DNA of 64,000 nucleotides from Hippopus hippopus (Eukaryota; Mollusca; Bivalvia; Cardiida; Cardiidae): contig OX328103.1 in the NCBI GenBank assembly GCA_946811185.2, positions 27,820,172 to 27,884,171 on the forward strand, in the 5' to 3' direction. The notes beneath the pieces are model-generated. The model saw only the letters and a list, made by a program, of their open reading frames with translations, searched no databases and had not been told where the DNA came from. Positions 1 to 9,894 of this stretch are shown here, one piece after another; positions within the stretch are counted from its first letter, which is position 1; every line of letters starts with the position of its first letter. A program made the position numbers and the translations under genes.

Positions 1-178
1 CTTGTTCAATCCTCATTCAAAGCATTAGGGTTTTCGTTGAGGTGTCCTTATGCTAGACATTTCAGAGCCCTAGCCAACTAATGATGAAAACCCAAGACAA
101 ACATGTATGTGTAAGCTGTCACCCTGAAACGACTGAAATAACGTTGAAACCGGCATTTAACACCATTCAGTCAAGTCA
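1..178 (+). mobile_element. SINE-T fragment (3' body and tail)
   Basis: The body motifs GACATTTCAGAGCC and TAGCCAACTAATGATG, then a tail of the type GACTGAAATAACGTTGAAA and TTAACACCATTCAGTC, match the copies at 239, 29029 and 46689. The tRNA-like head is missing or lies outside the window. It ends in a GTCAGTC-type simple repeat, as the other copies do. Confidence 0.6.
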
Positions 179-180
179 AA

Positions 181-236
181 GAGTCAGTCGGTCGTTCGTT
201 AGTTTGTTCGTTCGGTCGGTCGGTCGGTCGATCGGT
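181..236. repeat. (GTCG/TTCG)n simple repeat
   Basis: Imperfect tetranucleotide array following the SINE-T tail; probably grew from the SINE terminal CAGT/GTCA repeat. Confidence 0.85.
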
Positions 237-238
237 TG

Positions 239-387
239 AAGGTTTTTGTTGAAGTGTCCTTCGGCTAGACATTTCAGAGCCGTAGCCAAGCAATGATGAA
301 AACCCAAGAAAAACATGAATGTCTAAGCTGTCACCGTGATATGATTGGAATAATGTTGAAAGCAGCGCTTAACACCATTCAGTCAGT
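239..387 (+). mobile_element. SINE-T fragment (3' body and tail)
   Basis: Second direct copy of the same body and tail (GACATTTCAGAGCCGTAGCC, then GATATGATTGGAATAATG and TTAACACCATTCAGTC), about 85 percent similar by eye to the copy at 1-178. No tRNA-like head. Confidence 0.6.
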
Positions 388-487
388 CTTATAGTGAGTC
401 GGTCGTTCGTTCGTTCGTTCGTTCGTTCGGTCGTTCGTTCGTTCGGTCGGTCGGTCGGTCGGTCGGTCAGTCAGTCAGTCAGTCAGT
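388..487. repeat. (TTCG/GTCG/GTCA)n simple repeat
   Basis: About 100 bp of tetranucleotide repeats changing from TTCG to GGTC to AGTC. The open frame across it (RSFVRSFVRS...) is a low-complexity artefact, not a gene. Confidence 0.9.
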
Positions 488-553
488 TGAACCCTGTTCA
501 GTTTTGCTTATTCCTTCTTCCACAAGAATGTATCCACAGTCGCTGCATACTTA

Positions 554-1669
554 TTAGCTCCACTGGCCGAAGGCCAGAGAGCTATTGTCATGGCGTTGTG
601 TCCGTCGTGCGTCCGTCCGTCCGTTCGTCTGTCCGTCCGTCCGTTCGTGCGTGCGTCCGTAAACTTTTTCTTTAAAAAACTTCTCCTCAGAAACTATTGA
701 CTGGATTTTTACCAAATTTCACAGGAATATTCCTTTGGTGGTCCTCTTTCAAATTCCTTCAAATAATTGTGTTCCATGAAGAATTCTGGTTGCCATGGCA
801 ACCAAAGTAAAAAACCTTTAAAAATCTTCTCCTCCCAAACCGCTATTTGGATAGCATTATTATTTTGCAGGAATGTTCCTTAGATACAGGTTTACAGAAT
901 CCAAAAAAAAAAAAAAGATCTGTCAAAAAACATGGCTTTTATGGGAGACTCATTTTCCTTTTATGGTATAAAGTAAAATCTTTGAAAAATTTCTTCTCTA
1001 AAACTATTCATTGGATTTCATTGTTGTTAGCTCCACTGGCCGAAGGCCAGCGAGCTATTGTCATGGCGTTGTGTCCGTCGTGCGTCCGTCCGTCCGTGCG
1101 TCCGTCCGTTCGTTCGTCCGTTCGTTCGTCCGTTCGTCCGTGCGTGCGTCCGTAAACTTTTTCTTTAAAAAACTTCTCCTCAGAAACTATTGACTGGATT
1201 TTTACCAAATTTCACAGGAATGTTCCTTTGGTGGTCCTCTTTCAAATTCCTTCAAATAATTGTGTTCCATGAAGAATTCTGGTTGCCATGGCAACCAAAG
1301 TAAAAAACCTTTAAAAATCTTCTCCTCCCAAACCGCTATTTGGATAGCATTATTATTTTGCAGAAATGTTCCTTAGATACAGGTTTACAGAATTCCTTAA
1401 AAAAAAAAGATCTGTCAAAAAACATGGCTTTTATGGGAGACTCATTTTCCTTTTATGGTATAAAGTAAAATCTTTGAAAAATTTCTTCTCTAAAACTATT
1501 CATTGGATTTCATTGTTGTTTTGCAGGTAAGTTCCTATGGTGGTTGTCTACCAAATTGTTTCTTCAGTGAGCTAAAATGCAGGATTGAATGATAATTGTT
1601 AAAAACTTCCTTTCGCCATTATAGAAATATCAGGCCTGTGGAGCGATACAGGCGCTCAAGCGCCTCTAG
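554..1669 (+). mobile_element. Helitron-like non-autonomous unit with internal tandem duplication
   Basis: Two direct copies of a 473-bp unit start at 554 and 1027, each opening TTAGCTCCACTGGCCGAAGG and containing a (GTCC)n-rich array before TAAACTTTTTCTTTAAAAAA. The right end has a 7-bp-arm hairpin, AGGCGCT-CA-AGCGCCT (1650-1665), followed by CTAG then T. A short hairpin just before CTRR is the usual Helitron 3' end. I cannot confirm the 5' TC end or an A/T insertion site, so the class is inference; the duplication and hairpin are direct observations. Confidence 0.55.
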
Positions 1670-1676
1670 TTTCTAT

Positions 1677-1761
1677 ATATCGTCGGTTTACTTCCAAAAC
1701 CTCGTAACTACAGCTTGTAACAAGCTGTAGTTACGAGGTTTTGGAAGTAAACCGACGATAT
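1677..1761. repeat. Near-perfect 85-bp palindrome
   Basis: Two 42-bp arms (1677-1718 and 1720-1761) are perfectly inverted copies with a single-base spacer at 1719. The left arm begins ATATCGTCGGTTTACTTCC and ends CTACAGCTTGT. It starts 7 bp after the Helitron-like 3' end. No mismatch was seen, which implies recent origin or continued correction. Confidence 0.9.
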
Positions 1762-2619
1762 GATGAATTATGCTTTGCTTCTAGTAGTTGTGATGTTATT
1801 AATCAAAAGAGTGGTGTCAAACTACGCTTTGTTGCTTTGATTATTTCAATTCAGTACGATGACAGGTTTATTAAAATGCGGAACAAAACTGCCCACCGGT
1901 TGAAAATGCAAACCTAATATCGACCTTGGTAGTGGCGTAAAAATCGGGCTTGTTTTGATTTTTTCGCCCGTATCTGTGTCACATATACAGAGAGCGAGAA
2001 ATTCTGTCTGACTCCGCATAGCGGATTTCTTATTGATCCGAGCGTCCAGTGTCAATTTTCTAGGTAGGAAATCGATAGACCGCTGTTGTAGACAACTTAT
2101 TTCACGACGTATCTACAGAATATTTTGTACCGATTGAGAAATCCTATGAGGAGGGGAGGGGGGGGGGGGTTGAGGGATGAATGCGGCGGAAGGTTGAGGG
2201 TTTTTAATAGTGTTTTTGTTTGGGTACTGACGGGCCTGTTTAGAAAATGTGAGGGGTATGTTTACGAGGGTAGAAGACGATGATAGTTTTTGACGGACAT
2301 GTTCTTGCGTATGTGCATACGTGTGTTCGAGTACTGAATTACACTGATCAAGAAATCCCGTGACAGTGGGAGGGTGGGGGAAAGAAAGATGGAGGGTTTT
2401 TCGAAAGGGTGAGTTCTGCGCATGTACATGTGTGTTCGGGTGTGGTGGTGTGAGGTGTATGGTGCGTGCGTGTCAATGTGTGTTTTCTACGTGAGCGTGT
2501 CCGCATGTTTGTTGAATTGTGAGATGTTAAGAAATATTTTAGAAATAAGTAAGATGCTTTGTCCTGCGTGTTTAGCTATATCATTTTCCTAGACGACAAA
2601 ATTGTTGAGTGATCTAACT
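1762..2619. other. No recognised gene; G-rich tract
   Basis: No repeat family or credible coding frame seen. A run of G with few interruptions at 2151-2170 could form a G-quadruplex. GTGTGTG-rich sequence spans about 2420-2490. Confidence 0.5.
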
Positions 2620-2847
2620 TTAACTCTATACCAAACAAGCCCTGGTTTTCACGACCCTGGGAAGAAAAGCTTTTGAAAACCTTGTGGGAAAAGGAGAAAA
2701 TGCTGATAACCAGCATTTTCTCCATTTCCCACAAGGTTTTCTATCCTTTCAGAGACAAATTTCATAAATTGAGACACTTTTAATTTGTAGTCTGCAAATG
2801 CTTTCAACATGGACCAGTCTTACATTTTGTCGTTTGTCAAAGAGTTA
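2620..2847 (-). mobile_element. MITE-B, full length
   Basis: Bounded by TTAA on both sides (TTAACTCTATACC ... CAAAGAGTTAA). The central hairpin GAGAAAATGCTG / CAGCATTTTCTC lies at about 2695-2727, inside longer imperfect arms (TTGTGGGAAAAGGAG / CCCACAAGG). GTCTGCAAATGCTTTCAA is the family's subterminal block. Non-coding. Confidence 0.85.
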
Positions 2848-2856
2848 AAGCATTTG

Positions 2857-3010
2857 TAGACGACTAATTCAATGTAGATTAATTGATGATGTGGTTTTAC
2901 TTTGAAAAGATGAAAGAAAAATTCCGGGAAAGGGAAACAATTCTGGTTACCAATTTCTTCTTTTTCCCAAACTGTTTTTAAAAGCCGCCCACCTCAGGGT
3001 CGTTTTAATA
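2857..3010 (+). mobile_element. MITE-B, diverged copy
   Basis: AGACGACTAATTCAATG, then CTGGTTACCAATTTCTTC and AGCCGCCCACCTCAGGGTCG match MITE-B in order. The left hairpin arm is eroded. It begins 10 bp after the previous copy, in the opposite orientation. Confidence 0.6.
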
Positions 3011-3151
3011 TGAGATTGATTGGTAGCAGGTTAAGAAAGGATGTGTTGACCTATGGCGATAGACTGACGGACAGAAAAAAAGGGCTGGGTGAATAAAGAG
3101 GCAATTTTTGAACGAAGTATTTAGAGGTTCACTGTGGCAAATGAAGGCAAA

Positions 3152-3243
3152 GCAGAGAGAGACAGACAGACAGACAGACACAGAGAGAGAGAGAGAGAGA
3201 CAGAGACAGAGAGAGACAGAGACAGACAGACAGACAGACAGAC
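3152..3243. repeat. (GACA/GA)n microsatellite
   Basis: Mixed GAGA and GACAGACA repeats. Apparent open frames on both strands (DRQTDRHRER and its complement) are low-complexity artefacts. Confidence 0.92.
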
Positions 3244-3331
3244 GGAGCAAGCACAAAGTGAGATGAAGACAAAAAGGAGGCACATACAGGCAAATAAAGG
3301 CAGAATATTTTTTCATATTATTCATCTAATA

Positions 3332-3556
3332 GCTTAAGGATAGGGCACCCTAATAGGATACGTGTAACATCGCCTTTCATCGCCAAAAATCGTACGGATT
3401 CAGCCAAGACTCGGGTAATCCGTAATCGATGCGGGGAAGCAGTGTATATCTGCTGATCGATTACGGATTATCCGAGTTTTAGCGGAATCCGTACGCTTTT
3501 TCAGCGATGAAAGGCGATGTTACACAAATCCCATTAGGATGCCCTATCCTTAAGGG
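3332..3556. mobile_element. Foldback MITE with about 100-bp arms
   Basis: CTTAAGGATAGGGCA at the left and TGCCCTATCCTTAAG at the right open inverted arms of roughly 100 bp with about 10-15 percent mismatch, separated by a short spacer near 3440-3452. The ends carry TTAA (TTAA-GGATAGGG ... CCCTATCC-TTAA), like MITE-A and MITE-B. Confidence 0.8.
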
Positions 3557-3900
3557 TTAAAGGTTAACTGAATCAAATGTTGTGAGTACGTACCCCCATC
3601 TGGTTTCATAACCGTGGTAATTTCGGTTAAGCTTCGTCAATCCTGATAAAGATAGTAGACGAGTGCAAAATGACTGGAGATTGGAATTGCAAATGCACAA
3701 CGCGATGCATACTAAACCCTGCTGCCATTATTTGCATGCATGTTTATTCATGCTTGAATTTCCGTCTGATAATCTGAATACTTAATAATGAGTCTGTTTT
3801 TTCCTTCCTATCTTTGTCTTAAACAAAAATGTATGGGTCTTTCATCGAAATTGTTTAATCTATATTTGAGTCAAAGCCAGTTTCCTGCAAAATAAAGATA
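3557..3900. other. No recognised feature
   Basis: AT-rich sequence with no repeat family or coding signal seen. Confidence 0.4.
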
Positions 3901-4169
3901 TGAGTCATGCTCTGTGAAAAGGGGGTTTAATGCATCTGCAAAAAGTATCAACCCATGTCAGCCTGCGCAGTCCGCGCAGGCTGACCTATGTTGAAACTTT
4001 TTGCAATGGGTAAATTTTCTGCGTGTCAAAGGACCAATTTGCCTTATGATTCAGACGCTTGTTACTTGTCAGACAAAAGGGACTATAGATCCATAACTAT
4101 GTGATGACTTGCTGGGTATAATGGATCACGGAGATGCATTAAACCCCATTTTTTGCAGAGCACGGCTCA
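3901..4169 (+). mobile_element. MITE-C, full length
   Basis: TGAGTCATGCTCTGTG at the left and GCAGAGCACGGCTCA at the right form the terminal inverted repeat. TA flanks both ends. A GC-rich palindrome CAGCCTGCGCAGTCCGCGCA sits about 60 bp from the left end. The interior (GATCCATAACTATGTGATG) matches the other copies. Confidence 0.88.
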
Positions 4170-4452
4170 TATCTTGTTTCTTTTCAATGCCAAAAGTTCT
4201 GCATATTCTTATCAACTTTTCAGCTGTACCAGCATACCAGCATTTCTGACATTTCAATCCAGATTAGATTTAGGTATTTTTGATTAATAATAATAAAATA
4301 CTGACAATCACGAATTTCTTGGCCTAACTAATTTTCGATATTTCCGGTTCACGACTCGACCTGAGACTGATTTACACAATTTGAGTTGACTCTTAGAAGG
4401 ACAGGGCTTGAATTATGTCCTTTTGAAAAGGGGACATGTACACATATGTGCT

Positions 4453-4650
4453 GGGTCCGTATTCATCAACCATTCTTAAAAACATCCTCAATCTTATCCT
4501 GCAAGTTTTTCCAAACTTGATAGTAACACTGCTTCTGATTGGCTAAACCGAGTGGTTTAGCCAATCAGAAGTTGTGTTACTTTCAAAGCTGGAAAATTAT
4601 GGAGAAAAAGAGTAAGAATGTTCTTAAGAATGGTTGGTGAATACGGGGCC
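4453..4650. mobile_element. Foldback element E, full length
   Basis: GGGTCCGTATTCATCAACC ... GGTTGGTGAATACGGGGCC ends flank a near-complete inverted repeat. The core is CTGATTGGCTAAACC / GGTTTAGCCAATCAG. Strand is meaningless for this palindromic element. Confidence 0.85.
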
Positions 4651-4931
4651 AGGATTCCTAAGCTATTCACAAAACACAAGTCAGGCGTCCTTAAGACTCA
4701 CAAATTGTATTTGTTTTCATATTACGCTGCCCAAATGGTTAAGCCAGTCAGAAATTGAGTTTTTCTTTTTTTTTTTCAGAACGAAACAACGATTTCTGTT
4801 TAGAATATTTGGTTAAAAACCTGCCGTGCTACATAGACATCTGCTCTCAGCCAATCAGGCACAGGCATTTCATTGGCTGGGGGTTTTGACCGATCAAAAT
4901 GGTAGTCCTTAAGGATTACGACCCCTAAATC

Positions 4932-5130
4932 ATCGTGTAACATCGACGTTTTCGTAAAGGCTATTCGGCCAATCTTGGCAGCATCCGTCTTTTAATATGA
5001 GAGTTTGGGGCCGTAGACTCACTAACTCATCGGTAAATATCGTGTAACATCGATGTTTTCGTAAAGGCTATCCGGCCCATCTCGGCAGCTTCCGTCTTTT
5101 AATATGAGAGTTTTAGGGACCGTAGACCTT
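4932..5130 (+). repeat. Two tandem copies of a 107-bp unit
   Basis: ATCGTGTAACATCGACG/ATG, TTTTCGTAAAGGCTAT and TCCGTCTTTTAATATGAGAG occur in the same order at 4932 and 5039. The surrounding CCTTAAGGATTACGACC (about 4910) and ACCGTAGACCTTAAG suggest it may be part of a TTAA-type foldback. Confidence 0.75.
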
Positions 5131-5435
5131 AAGACTTAGTGTTAACGGGGTAAAAATTGGAAGGAAAACAATCCTTTAAGTAAGGATAATCTAATAAACA
5201 AAGTGGTTAAACCGGTTGGCCTTAGAAGAAATCCTACGTCCATCTAAATATTCAAATGGCGCGCTGTGTATCTGGATTACTTAACAGAAATAAGGCATTT
5301 TGCCTCAGTTTTTCCTGCGCAATTGTCTGCCTCACGAATAGTTCGTACGGGATAGACCCTTTGCCTCCAAAAACAAATTTGAAGCAGGCGACTTTACAAA
5401 CTACCTTGTAAATTATGGTTAAGAACACAAGTGAA

Positions 5436-5699
5436 TGAGCCATGCTCTGTGAAAAGGGGGGCTTAATGCATCTGCAAAAAGTATCGACCCAGGTCAGCCT
5501 GCGCAGTCCGCACAGGCTGACGTGGATCAAAACTTTTTGATATTGGTCAATTTTCTGCATGCCAAAGGACAAGTTTAATTCATGATTCAGTTGGTTGTTA
5601 AATAAAATGAATTTTATGGATCCACAATTATATGAGAACTTGCTTAGTATAATACATCACAGAGATGCATTAAACCCCCTTTTGCCGGAGCATGGCTCA
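5436..5699 (+). mobile_element. MITE-C, full length
   Basis: 264 bp from TGAGCCATGCTCTGTGAAAA to CCGGAGCATGGCTCA, with AA on both flanks. The GC-rich palindrome core CAGCCTGCGCAGTCCG is intact. A short open frame here (5252-5572, minus) is accidental. Confidence 0.9.
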
Positions 5700-5837
5700 A
5701 ATACATGTGAAAGTATTATGTGAAAAGTTGAAATTGCTCCCTACGTGCCATGCGCCTTTTGCAACGATGATCTCTAAGAGGCCTTCTGAAGGACACGAAT
5801 TGGAGATAATAAAGAGCCAAAACCATGGACGCAATGA

Positions 5838-6101
5838 ACATCAAGTCTTGGGTCACTTGAGGGTGTGGGTTCGAGCCCTACGGCTGGCCATCTAAAATTA
5901 CTATTAGTCTTTCGGATGAGACGTTAAACCGAGGTCTCGTGTAATGGTGCTATCCACTGAGCGCGTTAAAGAACCAAACGTTACTTGGAATGGGTTTCGT
6001 CCTGTATCTTGCACTATCCCCTGTAACAAAACTGACAGTATTCGGGGAGCGTAGCTCATATGGGCAACCGGTTGCGACGATAAATAAACGCAAATTCAAT
6101 C
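5838..6101 (+). mobile_element. SINE-U
   Basis: A B-box-like GTGGGTTCGAGCCC lies at about 5866-5879, followed by the body GTAGCTCATATGGGCAACCG and the end CAAATTCAATC. It is the same element as the reverse copy at 27746-27992. The A-box end is eroded compared with that copy. Confidence 0.75.
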
Positions 6102-6487
6102 GATGAACAAGAGACCACAAGTCATAACTAATCTATTAAATTCAGACATTGGCCTATAGCCTCGATATTTGAATAACAGTTCTTTATAATATTTAAAAAA
6201 ATGTAGTTTGAAGCCGTTTTGAATGATAAACTTGTTATGTTTTTTACATATCGATCTACATAATTATATCTCGTTTTCAGTTCACATACGACTTTATGTC
6301 TTCGAAATGATTAGAAGTTCATTATGTATACAAATTAATTCAGCTTCTTCTTCTGTAACTAACAACAAATAAACGAGAACATGTTATGATTTCTATATTT
6401 TTTCTTTTTTCCCATTAAATTTTTGGCCAGTTTAATAAGCCAAGGCTTTATATTATAGACTTTTTGTTAGCCTTATGGGAACTAACA
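6102..6487. other. No recognised feature
   Basis: AT-rich sequence without a recognised repeat or coding frame. Confidence 0.4.
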
Positions 6488-6680
6488 GAGCATGGGACTG
6501 CATTTCCCAAGCATTCTACATTGCATTTTCAGTCTAGTTCTAGAATCAAAAAGTAACGCAATTTCTGATTGGCATAACCGAATGGTTTAGCCAATCAGAA
6601 ATTACGTTACTTCCAAATTCAGAAAATCATTGACAATTAGACTAAGTATGTTATAAAGAATGGTTTGTAAGTACGGGACC
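6488..6680. mobile_element. Foldback element E
   Basis: Core CTGATTGGCATAACC / GGTTTAGCCAATCAG at about 6566-6601, right end AATGGTTTGTAAGTACGGGAC. The left end (TTTCCCAAGCATTCTAC) is diverged. It abuts the next copy. Confidence 0.78.
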
Positions 6681-6681
6681 A

Positions 6682-6882
6682 GGGTCCGAATTCAAAACCA
6701 TCCTTACAAACGGTCTATGTCTTATTCTCAAAGATTTTCCAAACTTGAAAGTAACACAATTTCTGATTGGCTAAACCGAATGGTTTAGCCAATCAGAAAG
6801 TGTGCTGCTTTCAAATTTGGAGAAAAAAAGTAGAGAATAAGACTGAGAATGTTCTTAAGAATGGTTTGTGAGCACTGTTCCT
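6682..6882. mobile_element. Foldback element E, full length
   Basis: Starts GGGTCCGAATTCAAAACC directly after the preceding copy. Core CTGATTGGCTAAACCG / GGTTTAGCCAATCAG. The right end AAGAATGGTTTGTGAGCAC is followed by GTTCCTG. Confidence 0.82.
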
Positions 6883-7227
6883 GAGGTAAACGTGTTATGA
6901 GATCAAATATTTCGGCCGGTGTCAGGAGGCACAAAGGGTATATCAATAAATCACTCCAGGTCCTATAGCACTGTTATGTATACAGACTGGTATCAATTAG
7001 ATCGTTATCTTGCCAGCCATTATTTGCCTATCTGATGGATTCAGTACGGTGGTAATTTTTGACTTCATGAATATTTTTTCTGATAATGAAAAGTTTTGGT
7101 CATTGATTTGAAACAGAGGCTATTGAAGTCAAGTGACTGCTTAATTCGGGAGCCTTTTATGTAGAATTTATTTTATTTTTATGTTTATTTTGAAAAGTTT
7201 TTTTTTTTTCTATTTTCCAATACATGA
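6883..7227. other. No recognised feature
   Basis: AT-rich, ending in a T-run (about 7199-7209) just before a SINE head. No gene or repeat family recognised. Confidence 0.4.
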
Positions 7228-7521
7228 ACCAAGTCTCGTAGCTCAGCTTGTAATGTACAGGAAATGATATCCAGAGTTCGCGGATTCGATCTCCAACTCG
7301 ACCAAATTATTTCCGACGATCCTTGATTGCGACAGACAGTATGAATTCCTCTATTAATGATGAATATTGGTTCTAAGATGTTTGATGCGGGAAAGCAGTC
7401 AGTAAAATTGAAAGAACGCTGCGTGAAGTATATCGACTGGTCGAAACGAGTTTCATGAAAGCATGGATAGATGCACTGGTATTGCGATATAACTTAAATA
7501 GTGTTGTAAACGACGTCATAC
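7228..7521 (+). mobile_element. SINE-G, tRNA-headed
   Basis: The head has an A-box-like CGTAGCTCAGCTTG and a B-box-like GCGGATTCGATCTCC, as expected for a tRNA-derived RNA polymerase III promoter. The body (GAAAGCATGGATAGATGCACTGG) and end (GATATAACTTAAATAGTGTTG) match the reverse copies at 8082 and 24419. Confidence 0.72.
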
Positions 7522-7613
7522 ACAACACAGACAAAAAATGAGAACGTGTGTTCATTACAATCTAATCTTACTGTAAAATCCGAGCCATCGGAACACAGAA
7601 AGAATTTTATGTC

Positions 7614-7700
7614 ACCCTTTAAGCGCCAAAAGCTCATAGATCAAGACCAGACCGCGCATAACATGCTGTCTGATCTTGGATCTATTTTGTCCCCTTATTT
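7614..7700 (-). mobile_element. MITE-A fragment
   Basis: CATAGATCAAGACCAGACCGC ... GTCTGATCTTGGATCT is a diverged central hairpin, preceded by TTTAAGCGCC from the family's terminal block. Confidence 0.6.
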
Positions 7701-7852
7701 AGACCAGCCTTTCAAATAAAAACCTTATCTAATAACTTAAAGTGATTTCTTGCTCCTGTCCGTGATCTAATTTTCAAAAACATTTTTTCATACATGTACT
7801 AACAGGTGTTTAGTACAAAACACGGAGAGTCTGCTGGCCTAGCCTACCTAAA

Positions 7853-8045
7853 TAACCCTTTACCAGACTATCCAGGTTTTTAACGACCTTAAGTGAGAGA
7901 CCTTAGAAAGCTTTGTGGGTTAAAGAGAAAATACTGGTAGCCATACAGATTTCATGTTTTTATAACATTTAATGATGCGTCTGCAAATGCTTTTAATGTG
8001 GGCAAGTCTATTAAAATTTCATCTGTTAAGAGTTATAAGGGTTAA
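7853..8045 (-). mobile_element. MITE-B, hairpin disrupted
   Basis: Starts ACCCTTTACCAGACTA and carries TTTTTAACGACCTTAAG, AGAGAAAATACTGGTAG and GCGTCTGCAAATGCTTTTAA. The second hairpin arm is missing. Confidence 0.65.
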
Positions 8046-8081
8046 ATATTTAGGGTTTTGATAAATATATGGTATATAAAG

Positions 8082-8345
8082 CCGTTTTCAACATTATTTC
8101 AGTTATATCGCGGCGGCCAGTGCAACTATCCATGCTTTTCTGGAGTTTCTGTATTACCAGTACTTTGTACGATATTTTTCCCAAGCCACTGGCTGCTTAT
8201 CCACATAACCATCATCGAAATGATGATCAGAGGTGATAGTACTCATGAATCCTGGCGCAATCACAATCAACGATTCTCGGAAAGAAATTGGTCGAGCTGG
8301 AGATTTAAACCATCGACCCCCTGTTCTCAAGTCCTGTTCGTTACC
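8082..8345 (-). mobile_element. SINE-G, reverse orientation
   Basis: Starts with the inverted tail TTTCAACATTATTTCAGTTA and GCGGCCAGTGCA, continues CCCAAGCCACTGGCTG, and ends in an inverted B-box (TTTAAACCATCGACC). It lies within an apparent 188-codon open frame (8058-8624), which is therefore repeat-derived. Confidence 0.72.
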
Positions 8346-8850
8346 GGTTGCGCTTCCGGGGTTCTGCTGAATATTATGGGACGATATTTAATCAGCAAAA
8401 AGTATTGCAATTTGTTTCAATCTCAATTTAAAGCAGTTTTGGCCAACATCGAACTTCTTAGATTCATTATAAGAGTAAGTGTATTCTACATTTTATGCTC
8501 TTTTGTTACACTCTGCGCAACAGCGACTAAATATGCTCCCAATATCAAACCTATAACGTCAGTCATCACCGGAAGTATGCAATCGATCAGTTTCCAATAC
8601 GTTTATTTTCCGGAGCCAAATTGACCCTTTTGTTTTTACATTCCAAATATGAAACGCTTTGAGATATTGTTTATGGAATTCTAAACAAACTCATGAGAAA
8701 AAACACATGAAAATTACGTAAACGGTAAACGTGATCCGAAGACCTGTTAATCTGGTCCAAAATTATCCGACGCCGACAGATTAGAGGGGAACGGAAATAT
8801 TATGGTAATGTAGGTCACCAAATTTCACAGACTGATATATTTTTGTTTCT
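8346..8850. other. No recognised feature
   Basis: The open frame reaching 8624 runs on from the SINE and shows no recognisable domain. No repeat family was seen after the SINE. Confidence 0.4.
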
Positions 8851-9086
8851 AAACTCTTAGACTGCTAAATACGTTAAATGAATCTTTCATGCCGAAAGCA
8901 AAAATCCAAATGTTGCTATTTCAAAGTTTCTCTTATTTATTGATTGTTTTTTTTTTTTGGTGGGGAGGATGTTTCCTTATCGGACATTGTAGATCTAAGA
9001 TCAGACTGCACGTTGTGTGCAGTCTGATCTTGATCTACATGGTTCGCGAAAGGTCCTCGAGTGGCGCTTAACAGCCTAGAGGTTAA
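8851..9086 (+). mobile_element. MITE-A, near full length
   Basis: Left end AAACTCTTAGACTGCTAA, subterminal AAGCAAAAATCCAAATGTTGC, then hairpin AGATCAGACTGCACG / GTGCAGTCTGATCT at about 8991-9036. The right end is GGCGCTTAACAGCCTAGAGG then TTAA. A T/G run (8947-8967) lies before the hairpin, as in other A copies. Confidence 0.85.
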
Positions 9087-9317
9087 AATTTGTCCAAGCT
9101 TTTCACACTCAACTCCAATGTTAAAGTCAATTCGAGTCCTCAAATATGAGGACTTCGCTACGTTTGGAAACTTTTACACCATCAGTATGGTGATGATTAA
9201 TGCGATAGTATCTACATCTATCCAAGCCTTTCAAACATAATTCACGTAAAAGCCCATTCCATTCCCAATGTTTGAGGACTTGATCTCTAAGGAGAACGTT
9301 TTTTCGGAAGAATAAAG

Positions 9318-9535
9318 TGTTAGGAAGAACACATATCTTAGAAGGAACTAAATATTAGGAGGAGCAGATACTCTTGGAGGAACACAAAGGTTGAAGTGTA
9401 CACGTCATAGGAGGAGCAGAAATTAGAAGGAAGGAGCACATATCTAAAGAGGAATAGAATAGTGGGAGGAGCATTTGTCTCAGTTTGGGACACATAATTA
9501 TGTTAAATATCTTAGAAAGAACACATATCTTATGA
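9318..9535. repeat. Degenerate minisatellite of about 21 bp (array 1)
   Basis: Loose repeats of TTAGGAGGAGCA, GGAGGAACACA and AAGGAGCACATATCT at about 20-25 bp spacing. Same family as the larger array at 11125-11622. Confidence 0.7.
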
Positions 9536-9690
9536 CCAGCAATTTCTACTTTATTTACAGCATTTTCTTCCTCTTTTTTTTTTTAATGCAAACCCCGTGA
9601 TTTTCAAGAGCCACATTTACATTTATAATTTGTTGTCTGAAAATTACAATGAAGTCGAATGAGTATAAAATATTGTTTCCTGGTAAATGG

Positions 9691-9894
9691 TTAACCTTTA
9701 TGCGCGACTCAAGGACCTTTAGCGGACAGTGTAGATCACGATCAGACTGCTCAAAACGCGCAGTATGATCTTAGATCTATACTGTCTAATAAAGGGATTA
9801 TGTTTCCCAAAAAATACCTTTGAAATAGCAAAATTTGTGTTTTTTGCTTATTGACACGAAAGTTTCATTTCGCTAATTTAGCAGGTTGAGGGTT
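9691..9894 (-). mobile_element. MITE-A, full length
   Basis: TTAACCTTTATGCGCGACTC opens the element. The hairpin GATCACGATCAGACTGC / GCGCAGTATGATC follows, then AAATAGCAAAATTTGTG, GAAAGTTTCATTT and TTTAGCAGGTTGAGGGTT. Fairly diverged in the hairpin loop. Confidence 0.8.

Noticed and set aside
394..1208. Overlapping Arg/Ser/Val/Pro-rich frames (RSFVRSF, RPSVRPSV)
   Set aside because: They read through tetranucleotide repeats (TTCG, GTCC) in a SINE tail and a Helitron-like unit.
3005..3337. Opposed open frames over the GACA repeat
   Set aside because: Low-complexity translation of a microsatellite on both strands.
8058..8624. Longest open frame, 188 codons, plus strand
   Set aside because: Its first half lies inside a reverse-oriented SINE-G copy (8082-8345), and no domain, signal or compositional bias supports a protein.
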